The position numbers were made by a program, and so were the translations under genes. Below, piece after piece: positions 53,101 to 64,000 of a DNA stretch of 64,000 nt. The notes beneath the pieces were generated by a model that saw only the letters and a program-made list of their open reading frames with translations, ran no database searches and was not told the DNA's origin. Each line of letters begins with the position of its first letter. Positions within the stretch are counted from its first letter, which is position 1. The DNA is from Hemibagrus wyckioides. Taxonomy: Eukaryota > Chordata > Actinopteri > Siluriformes > Bagridae. Where the stretch lies: positions 5,423,699 through 5,487,698 of the forward strand of contig NC_080713.1 in NCBI RefSeq assembly GCF_019097595.1, written 5' to 3'.

Positions 53101-54882
53101 TATCTAATGAATGACTAAATCTCACTGAATTATATACCATTTGTGAAAATCTTTTTGTTTTGCTATAATAGTAGTTCTAGTTCGTGTCTGGCTGCATCAC
53201 ACTGTCTCATCATTGATTATTTCCAGGTTGTTAAAGGAAAGTAATCAATGACATTTGTGCGACAGGATGGTGTGATGTGGGCCATCATGAAGCGGAGTCA
53301 CTGCTTCCACCTTGAAGCTTATTATTCAATAACAAACACTTTTGATCCATTTAGAGGCACATTAAATTTAATAGGAGAAAAAACAAGCTACCAAGAAACC
53401 GGTCCTAAAAACTTCCCTGTAATGGAAAACCTCAAGAAGCAATATTTTTTTCATAGGATGCATTTTAAATATTATATGACTAGGAATATAATCGAAGTCT
53501 TAAATTATGTGGCTCATCCACCTTACAAGTCCCTTCAGCCTGAAAATAAATCAGCACCTTCTGACTAATCTGGATGGAGAATTCAGTAGCACAATGCAGG
53601 AATAAAATTGATGTAAAAATGATTAAATACTGAACTTTTTTTGGCATGCCCGATACAAACAAATCGCTGATATAAACATTTCTGAGAGGCTCACATATCT
53701 CAGACCTCCATAAAAGTGCCAGAGAAAATGGAAAGGACAATCGTTCAACAATCGAGTTCTCTCAGCCTTCTTTAAATATTAAGAAGTGAACTCAGATTGT
53801 AGGTCACAAAACTGTCAGTGCTATACTGTGTTCCTTATTTTATTTATTTATCTTCTTTGAGGAAATGAGATATTTTATGCATTATGCATCGCAGCCCCGT
53901 GCATAACCACGCTCCCATAACGTATTTATCCCGACTCCAACCTCTTTCACTTCAATTTAGTGGTATTTTGTTTAGCATCTGTTGTTTTAAAAGTAGACAC
54001 TGTCACAAAGAAGCTTCCCGGATGTGGATTTAGAGGCCTAATGAAAAAGCTTGAGGTGATAGTCAAAAGGAAAAAAAAAAAAAAAACTTCCAAGAGGAAG
54101 AAACCCTGAGACAAATCAGACTGAAACGAGGAACAGATGATCTTCTGGTAGATATTAGGAAGTGTGTATTATTAAATCTTTACAGTGTATAGATGTAAAT
54201 GAGCTTATTATAAATAAGAGTCTACAGATGAGTAAACTATTTAGGATTAGTTCCTCAAGAGCTCTTGGTTGCTTTATATGCGAATATAAACGTTTGAAGA
54301 AAGAAACATTTTTTACATTTACATTATTTACTGTCCAGAGTCACCCTAATGAGGATGAGGTTCCCTTCTGAGCCTGGTTCCTCATATCATCTCCTCACCA
54401 CTATCACCTCGGGGATAAATGTTAGGAATGAATAGTATCTTTGTATGTTTTTCTATACTTCTGTAAAGTAAAGCTCCTTTGAGACAATGTCCATTGTTAA
54501 AAGCGCTATACAAATAAATTGCATTGAAAATTGAATTACAGCAGCAGTTCTTATGTAGGCAGAAATCTCCTTGAGAGTATTGCTTTCTTCTCCTGCATAT
54601 TTCATGAAAATATCATAATTACACTGCCATTTTAATTTAATTACTAAAAAGAAAAATGTAAAAGATGTAAAAAATACACTACAGTATTGAAAAGTGTTTT
54701 TCTCTTAGGGTGAGAATATAAATTCTTGTCTCATGTCTCATGTCTGTTCCTTTCTTTGTTTGACCAAAGACAGAAGGTAACGTATCTCAGCGAGGTGACA
54801 TGAACTCACCCCGGGTGGAGCAGACGAAACAGCAGCAGACGAACACAACCAGGCAGGAGAACGGGATTTGAGCTCGTAGCAT
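43951..54882 (-). CDS. chrna5: Nicotinic acetylcholine receptor subunit alpha-5
   Basis: Accessory subunit of neuronal nicotinic channels. It co-assembles with alpha-3/beta-4 or alpha-4/beta-2 and alters Ca2+ permeability and desensitisation. Eight coding exons: 54882-54810, 49930-49779, 49663-49619, 49037-48928, 46515-46338, 45760-45428, 44969-44601, 44109-43951. All are GT-AG and frame-consistent, 1419 nt, 472 aa (human 468). The Cys-loop is intact (C159 and C173, [15 protein letters not shown]). TM1-TM3, the M2 pore helix [20 protein letters not shown] and TM4 are present. The MRSHVDRY and KENQVREV loop motifs and the [12 protein letters not shown] terminus separate alpha-5 from beta-3. 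Oddities: the loop-C vicinal cysteines are replaced by Thr-Gly, and two extra phase-0 introns split the large human exon 5. The residue matching human D398 is Asp. Confidence 0.94.
44114..44163 (+). repeat. (TAA)16 microsatellite at the chrna5 exon 8 acceptor
   Basis: An uninterrupted AAT/TAA run starting five bases from the exon 8 border. On the sense strand it reads (TTA)n directly before ttcacag. Confidence 0.95.
44601..44969 (-). CDS. chrna5: chrna5 exon 7: TM3 and large cytoplasmic loop
   Basis: 369 nt (123 codons). Starts [20 protein letters not shown], then [37 protein letters not shown], a variable Ser/Gly/Asn-rich stretch, and [20 protein letters not shown] before donor GAG|GTAAGA. 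Confidence 0.95.
44970..45427. other. chrna5 intron 6
   Basis: 458-bp AT-rich intron between exons 7 and 6 with no repeat recognised. It is one of the two introns absent from the human gene. Confidence 0.7.
45428..45760 (-). CDS. chrna5: chrna5 exon 6: loop C, TM1, TM2
   Basis: 333 nt (111 codons), phase 0 on both sides. Carries [20 protein letters not shown], then the altered loop [20 protein letters not shown]1 ([20 protein letters not shown]) and M2. Ends [12 protein letters not shown], where human coding sequence is uninterrupted. Confidence 0.94.
45792..46291 (+). mobile_element. Tc1-like family A, deleted copy inside chrna5 intron 5
   Basis: Starts tattatattgccaaaagttt and ends acttttggcaatatagtgta. 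Same internal deletion joint (caggtgttgtttttcagggg). Further internal deletions at 45893 and 46048. It lies antisense to chrna5 and makes up most of the 577-bp intron. Confidence 0.85.
46338..46515 (-). CDS. chrna5: chrna5 exon 5: Cys-loop
   Basis: 178 nt after taatag, donor TCACAG|GTATTG. Contains [20 protein letters not shown], the 13-residue Cys-loop, and the loop-B Trp in [10 protein letters not shown]. The donor interrupts what is continuous coding sequence in the human gene. Confidence 0.93.
47893..48310 (+). repeat. Unnamed interspersed repeat X, copy 3
   Basis: Most diverged copy: atgaagctcatatgaaagta, then aaaatgagaaggtgtcatct, gaaagccaacagagtcctga and tcattttatatcag match 18008-18440 in the same order. 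Confidence 0.7.
48319..48872 (-). mobile_element. Tc1-like family B, deleted copy with both ends
   Basis: tacactgatcaggcataaca at the low end and its inverted partner before 48872. On minus it keeps [20 protein letters not shown] and [20 protein letters not shown], the best-preserved family B helix-turn-helix in the window. The catalytic half is deleted. Confidence 0.85.
48928..49037 (-). CDS. chrna5: chrna5 exon 4: loop A region
   Basis: 110 nt, the same size as the human exon. Encodes [20 protein letters not shown] and [16 protein letters not shown]; donor GACAA|GTATGT, phase 2. Confidence 0.95.
49038..49618. other. chrna5 intron 3
   Basis: 581 bp with short unrelated open frames in both strands and no repeat recognised. 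Confidence 0.5.
49619..49663 (-). CDS. chrna5: chrna5 exon 3: 45-nt micro-exon
   Basis: Exactly 45 nt, as in other vertebrate nicotinic genes: [15 protein letters not shown] between caaag acceptor and CAG|GTAATG donor. It carries the complementary-face loop D Trp. Confidence 0.95.
49779..49930 (-). CDS. chrna5: chrna5 exon 2: N-terminal helix and first beta strands
   Basis: 152 nt after acceptor cctcag, donor GATGTG|GTGAAT. Reads [20 protein letters not shown], then [20 protein letters not shown] and ISQLVDV, with the alpha-5 style NGTV sequon. Confidence 0.93.
50453..50555 (+). repeat. 26-bp tandem repeat, four copies
   Basis: tgccaacctgcatgaataaa plus atcttg repeated head-to-tail four times; the third copy has cat-gcataaaagc variants. 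Confidence 0.9.
50800..51045 (-). mobile_element. Truncated Tc1-like family A copy
   Basis: Starts cactataatgccaaaagttt (terminus) and reads in reverse to ggtgctctatcaggttgagg. It has small internal deletions and stops after about 240 bp. Confidence 0.75.
52430..52640 (+). repeat. SINE with tRNA-like head
   Basis: gttgattggaagatcgggat head, cactgccaagctgccaccat body, ggctgaccctgcgctctgac, and the gaagaaagaatttcactgtg tail typical of an abundant fish SINE. Confidence 0.8.
54300..54535 (+). repeat. Dispersed repeat tail (LINE- or SINE-derived)
   Basis: Contains ttgagacaatgtccattgtt and aaagcgctatacaaataaat, an abundant 3' tail in fish genomes. Family not assigned. Confidence 0.65.
54810..54882 (-). 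CDS. chrna5: chrna5 exon 1: signal peptide
   Basis: ATG at 54882. A 24-residue cysteine-rich hydrophobic leader ([20 protein letters not shown], then CSTR) ends at donor CCGGG|GTGAGT, phase 1. No in-frame upstream Met is closer to a leader-like sequence. Confidence 0.88.
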
Positions 54883-57093
54883 GTTGCCACTTGTAGAGCG
54901 TCAGCTTTCCAGGGACATTATTAATCTGACCAAGCTGAATCAGATCAAATAAATAAATTAAGAAACACACTACTTTTTATAAGTAAATATTATATATTGG
55001 TATGCTTTACATACCCAATCATACAGCATCTTGAAACACAACTCTACTTATTCCTCTGTATAAAGTGAATACATCACTGCACCAATCTATAACACCTCCA
55101 AAGTAAAATCCTACATTCATCACATAACAAACATAAACATGGAGAAATTGCTTGTTTCCTCACCTCCTCGTCCCATCACACGCTCTCACCTGGTAGTGCT
55201 GAGTGTCCCTGCTGCTTCACATTCACACACATCACATCCATGCTGTCTTCTCCTCCTCTTCTCCTCTTCACTCTCTTCCTGATCTGCAAACGAGGCTCTT
55301 CTTTCTTTTTTTCCCCCCCCTGAGGGTCTTTTCTCCCCCAAAACTGGATAGACAGCCAATCAGAATTAAGGACCTTCTGTGATGTGGAAAAGTCTGCCAC
55401 CTTTTGGTCAAACACTTGTCTCAGTCTGGTGTTTCCTTTATTTTGTTTTTTGTTTGGTTTTTTGTCTGTGACGCCCAATATTTGGGATATTAATGAACAG
55501 AAATAGAGGAAAAAAAATCACAGATTTTTTGTATTTTTCTTATAAAACGATACACATGCAATATTTTGTGTTTCGTTTAAAGATTCCTAAAGGAAACAAC
55601 AACCATAATATTATATATTAATAACAATGCAAATATTAGACATTTTCATAAGCTATTGAGTAAAAAACGGTACATGATAAAAGGCAGAAAATTTCATATC
55701 CTGCATCATGTTTCCTGATTCTCAGTCTCAGTTTATGTGCATGTACTTGTGTAGGTTCCTGTTTTCTATGAAATGTTTTGTTTTATTGTCATTATACACT
55801 GATCAGGCAGAATATTATGACCACCTGCCTAATACTGTGCCGGTCTCCATTTTGCTTCCAAAACAGCCCTGACCCATCGAGGCATGGACTCCATTAGATC
55901 CCTGAAGGTGTGCTGTGGTATCTGGCACCAAGATCATGGGCCCCACCTCTAAACTTACAGGACTTAAAGGATACTTTTTATAGATACTGACCACTGCAGA
56001 CCGGGAACACCCCACAAGAGCTGTAGTTTTGGAGATCCAGTGGTCTAGCCATTACAATTTGGCCCTTCGTCAAACTCGCTCAAATCCTTACGCTTGCCCG
56101 TTTTTCCTGCTTCTAACACATCAACTTTGAGGACAAAATGTTGACTTGCTGCCTAATATATCCCACCCACTAACAGGGGCCATGATGAGGAGATCATCAG
56201 TCTTATTCACTTCACCTCTCACTGCTCATAATGTTATGCCTGGTCGGTGTATTATATAATATTATTTAACATTTTTGGAAGGTGTCTCCAGCTTGTTAAC
56301 AGTCAGAGAAATTAAATCTGAAATTTTACCTAAACAGGGCAGAAGAGTTTGTGTGTAACATGATAAGCTGCATCTTTTTAGCTTATTCACTTAAGGAAGG
56401 AAGTCACTGCTGAGGTATTGCTCTTTAAAGCTGTTAATGTATAGTGATGTCAGGAACTCACTTGCATCACAGATGTTCCATAACATTATTCGGTATAACT
56501 ATAAACCTATGAACTGTCACAAATTAATGTGATATAAGGAATACCACAGTTCAGGATCTGCTTACAGTTTATCTCGTTTTATACAATTTTCTAAAGCATA
56601 TAAAAAAAATAATTGGTATATTTTACTGTTTATTTTTATATTTATACATTTAACATTTAGACATTATTTACACAAAAATATATCACCTAAGACGCTCACT
56701 CCTCTCATAATATCAGCGTTTTGTTTTACTGTCAACTAAATAAGTCACAAATACATGAAATCCATGGAAAAAGCAAATTTTTATCATGAAAATCACAGAA
56801 TGGAACATTAAAGATGGTGATAATATACAGAAATCATCAGCTCTGGCTTATCCTTTGGTAAAAAAAATACAGAATACAAGCCAACAGTTAAAAACTCAGA
56901 GATCCACTACACAAAATAGTCCTCTACAGTGTGATTTGTAACGAAGCGGCTTGTCTTTGTGAAACTCAGCGTTTCTCTTTGTCAAGTTTCACTCTTCAAT
57001 AAGAGACGCTTTCAGTATTAAAGGTTGTGTGTGAACGGTTATGTGGTCTTGGGTTTGATGTCCTGTGTGGTTTTTATTGTTGGCTTTTGTACC
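54883..57093. other. Spacer between chrna5 and the Ig receptor gene
   Basis: Contains the chrna5 upstream region (54883-55500, no CpG island seen) and a family B Tc1 copy (55795-56252). About 800 bp of AT-rich DNA (56253-57093) probably includes the Ig receptor 3' untranslated region. A minus-strand AATAAA lies at 57073-57078, just past its stop, and another near 56630. Confidence 0.5.
55795..56252 (-). mobile_element. Tc1-like family B, deleted copy
   Basis: tacactgatcaggcagaata to the inverted end at 56252. Retains the left-end region and part of the HTH sequence ([14 protein letters not shown]). It carries an extra piece (atcgaggcatggactccatt) not seen in the other B copies here, so its deletion differs. 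Confidence 0.8.
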
Positions 57094-61765
<4,672 letters not shown>

Positions 61766-62315
61766 ACTGTTATTTTTATGACCACTTCTCGACACCACAG
61801 TGCCTTGCTCACATGTCAGACTGATGTCGATCTGAACACTGCACACTGTCATCTAAACCACTTCCACACCTACCAGGAAGCCCACATGCTCACTTCTCTA
61901 TTCTGCTAGAACTTCCTAGGTTATTACAGTTTCTTAATATTTCTACACTTGTCGACGGCTTTAGATTAGTTTGGCCCAACAAATGTTAATTATATTGGTT
62001 AAGAAACTGCTTGAAATCATTAAAAAATGCTGGATTAATGGTTTGTTCAGCTTCTTAGTCTTTTAAAACAACCTGAATACAGACATACACTTTCATTTCT
62101 CAGTTCCATTTTCATTCAAACCATGTACTGCAGAGCAACTTAAAAAAATATTAGAAAGACTTTATAGTCAAAAGTCTGAGTGTGTCGTTCTTACACCTTC
62201 AAATTTCAAAATAAAAATTAGAATTGAAGCCAAAATGCATCTGAAAAAAAATGTCTAATTGTACAAAAATGGTGGTATAAGTTGTTTAAAATATATGCTA
62301 CTGGGTCTGTAAATA
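61766..62315. other. Upstream region of the Ig receptor gene
   Basis: 550 bp of AT-rich DNA between the receptor's first exon and the Tc1 element. It should include the receptor promoter. No clear TATA box or CpG island could be assigned. Confidence 0.4.
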
Positions 62316-63563
62316 CACTATATTGCCAAAAGTATTCGCTCACCCATCCAAATAATCAGAATCAGGTGTTCCAATCACTTCCATGGCCACAGGTGTATAA
62401 AATCAAGCACCTAGGCATGCAGACTGTTTTTACAAACATTTGTGAAAGAATGGGTCGCTCTCAGGAGCTCAGTGAATTCCAGCGTGGAACTGTGATAGGA
62501 TGCCACCTGTGCAACAAATCCAGTCGTGAAATTTCCTCGCTCCTAAATATTCCACAGTCAACTGTCAGCTGTATTATAAGAACGTGGAAGTGTTTGGGAA
62601 CGACAGCAACTCAGCCACGAAGTGGTAGGCCACGTAAACTGACGGAGCGGGGTCAGCGGATGCTGAGGCACATAGTGCGAAGAGGTTGCCAACTTTCTGC
62701 AGAGTCAATCGCTACAGACCTCCAAACTTCATGTGGCCTTCAGATTAGCTCAAGAACAGTGCGCAGAGAGCTTCATGGAATGGGTTTCCATGGCCGAGCA
62801 GCTGCATCCAAGCCATACATCACCAAGTGCAATGCAAAGCGTCGGATGCAGTGGTGTAAAGCACGCCGCCACTGGACTCTAGAGCAGTGGAGACGCGTTC
62901 TCTGGAGTGACGAATCACGCTTCTCCATCTGGCAATCTGATGGACGAGTCTGGGTTTGGCGGTTGCCAGGAGAACGGTACTTGTCTGACTGCATTGTGCC
63001 AAGTGTAAAGTTTGGTGGAGGGGGGATTATGGTGTGGGGTTGTTTTTCAGGAGCTGGGCTCGGCCCCTTAGTTCCACTGAAAGGAACTCTGAATGCTTCA
63101 GCATACCAAGACATTTTGGACAATTCCATGCTCCCAACTTTGTGGGAACAGTTTGGAGCTGGCCCCTTCCTCTTCCAACATGACTGTGCACCAGTGACCA
63201 AAGCAAGGTCCATAAAGACATGGATGACAGAGTCTGGTGTGGATGAACTTGACTGGCCTGCACAGAGTCCTGACCTCAACCCGATAGAACACCTTTGGGA
63301 TGAATTAGAGCGGAGACTGAGAGCCAGGCCTTCTCGTCCAACATCAGTGTGTGACCTCACAAATGCGCTTCTGGAAGAATGGTCAAAAATTCCCATAAAC
63401 ACACTCCTAAACCTTGTGGACAGCCTTCCCAGAAGAGTTGAAGCTGTTATAGCTGCAAAGGGTGGACCAACATCATATTGAATCCTATGGATTAGGAATG
63501 GGATGTCACTTAAGTTCATATGCGAGTCAAGGCAGGTGAGCGAATACTTTTGGCAATATAGTG
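62316..63563 (+). mobile_element. Complete Tc1-like transposon
   Basis: 1248 bp with perfect 29-bp terminal inverted repeats (start CACTATATTGCCAAAAGTAT; the right end is its exact reverse complement over 29 bp). TA target duplications lie at 62314-62315 and 63564-63565. It carries one uninterrupted transposase gene, and no decay is visible. All other Tc1 copies in the window are deleted or frameshifted. Confidence 0.95.
62450..63481 (+). CDS. Tc1-like transposase, intact DD34E
   Basis: 343 residues, the usual Tc1 length, from [20 protein letters not shown] (the in-frame ATGs upstream lie at or outside the terminus). The N-terminal paired-type DNA-binding domain has helix-turn-helix [20 protein letters not shown] and an AT-hook-like GRPRKL. 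Catalytic triad: Asp in VLWSDESRF, Asp in [10 protein letters not shown], Glu in [10 protein letters not shown], with exactly 34 residues between the second Asp and the Glu. It also has the glycine-rich [11 protein letters not shown] box. It cuts and pastes DNA at TA sites. Intactness implies a young or recently active copy; activity itself is not shown. Confidence 0.95.
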   Translation: MGRSQELSEFQRGTVIGCHLCNKSSREISSLLNIPQSTVSCIIRTWKCLGTTATQPRSGRPRKLTERGQRMLRHIVRRGCQLSAESIATDLQTSCGLQISSRTVRRELHGMGFHGRAAASKPYITKCNAKRRMQWCKARRHWTLEQWRRVLWSDESRFSIWQSDGRVWVWRLPGERYLSDCIVPSVKFGGGGIMVWGCFSGAGLGPLVPLKGTLNASAYQDILDNSMLPTLWEQFGAGPFLFQHDCAPVTKARSIKTWMTESGVDELDWPAQSPDLNPIEHLWDELERRLRARPSRPTSVCDLTNALLEEWSKIPINTLLNLVDSLPRRVEAVIAAKGGPTSY

Positions 63564-63594
63564 TATGACTCTTTTTGTTTATGTACAAGACCAT

Positions 63595-63990
63595 GCTGTA
63601 TGGTTTAGAGAAAGTGTCACTGAGGAAGAGGCAGGAGTCAGAGCTGGAGGTAGCAGTGCTGAAGATGTTGAGGTTCTCTTTGGGAGTGGGACAGGATTAG
63701 GAACCAGTACATCAGAGGGACAGCTCATGTTGGACGTTTGGGGGACGAAGTTAGGGCGGCCAGATTAAGATGGTTTGGACATGTTCAGAGGAGGGAGAGT
63801 GAGTATAGTGGTAGGAGAATGTTGGACATGGAGCTGCCAGGCAGGAGGCAAAGAGGAAGGTCAAAGAGGAGGTATATGGATGTAATAAATGATGATATGA
63901 AGCTAGTGGGTGCAAGAGGATGCAGAAGATAGGGATAGGTGGAGAGAGATGATTCACTGTGGCCACCCCTGAAGGGAAGAGCTGCAACAC
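63595..63990 (+). mobile_element. LINE 3' fragment, same family as 27441-27763
   Basis: Decayed frames read TMLYGLEKVS-like, then RQESELEVAVLKMLRFSLGV, then ARLRWFGHVQRRESEYSGRR, MLDMELPGRRQRGRSKRRYM and DVINDDMKLVGA. One stop and a frameshift occur near 63700. It begins within about 30 bp of the Tc1 right end and ends at tggccacccctgaagggaag, like the other copy. Confidence 0.8.
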
Positions 63991-64000
63991 TTGTGTAACA

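Larger units (their letters stand above)
49931..54809. other. chrna5 intron 1: 4.9 kb with small repeats
   Basis: Holds a 26-bp tandem repeat (50453-50555), a truncated family A Tc1 (50800-51045), a SINE (52430-52640) and a dispersed LINE/SINE-type tail (54300-54535). The rest (51100-52400, 52650-54300) is unassigned. Confidence 0.55.

Noticed and set aside
43951..54882. chrnb3 as the identity of the nicotinic gene
   Set aside because: The missing vicinal cysteines suggest a beta subunit, but the cytoplasmic loop, IYKWA C terminus and [11 protein letters not shown] region fit alpha-5 better than beta-3.
62773..63594. 273-codon open frame on the minus strand
   Set aside because: It is the antisense shadow of the intact Tc1 transposase; the plus-strand frame has the catalytic triad.

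Overview
This window is vertebrate, and almost certainly teleost, nuclear DNA. Three multi-exon genes with GT-AG introns lie on the minus strand, together with one single-exon UGT of the fish UGT5 type. The introns and spacers are full of Tc1-like transposon remnants, tRNA-derived SINEs, L2-like and RTE-like LINE pieces and microsatellites. The repeat load suggests an ostariophysan such as a catfish, but the species cannot be fixed from sequence alone.

Layout. (1) 1-30554, minus: neuroplastin (nptn), six exons from signal peptide to the start of the cytoplasmic tail. The tail exons are missing and must lie left of the window. Exon 2, the Np65-specific Ig1, is a frame-neutral cassette. Intron 1 (15 kb) holds a 1.4-kb minisatellite, nested transposons and a recent LINE insertion with a perfect 18-bp target duplication. 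(2) 30555-43950: spacer around one intact UDP-glucuronosyltransferase (34324-35898, minus), with an L2-like LINE and a 30-bp minisatellite rich in ATTGG. (3) 43951-54882, minus: nicotinic receptor alpha-5 subunit (chrna5), eight coding exons and 472 codons. It lacks the vicinal cysteine pair of loop C and has two more introns than the human gene. (4) 57094-61765, minus: an 11-exon gene for a two-Ig-domain transmembrane receptor (366 aa) with a tyrosine-rich tail spread over tiny exons, probably a leukocyte receptor. (5) 62316-63563, plus: a structurally complete Tc1-like transposon with an intact DD34E transposase. (6) 63595-63990, plus: a LINE 3' fragment.

Nptn and chrna5 also lie on the same chromosome arm in human (15q24-q25), so their proximity fits conserved linkage. 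UGT5 and the Ig receptor look like lineage-specific neighbours, and nothing shows that the four genes act together. Two deletion-derivative Tc1 families dominate the repeats. One carries the 3' (catalytic) half of a transposase and the other the 5' (DNA-binding) half. Exon borders were set by eye from splice sites, reading-frame phase and recalled family sequence, without alignment or expression data.
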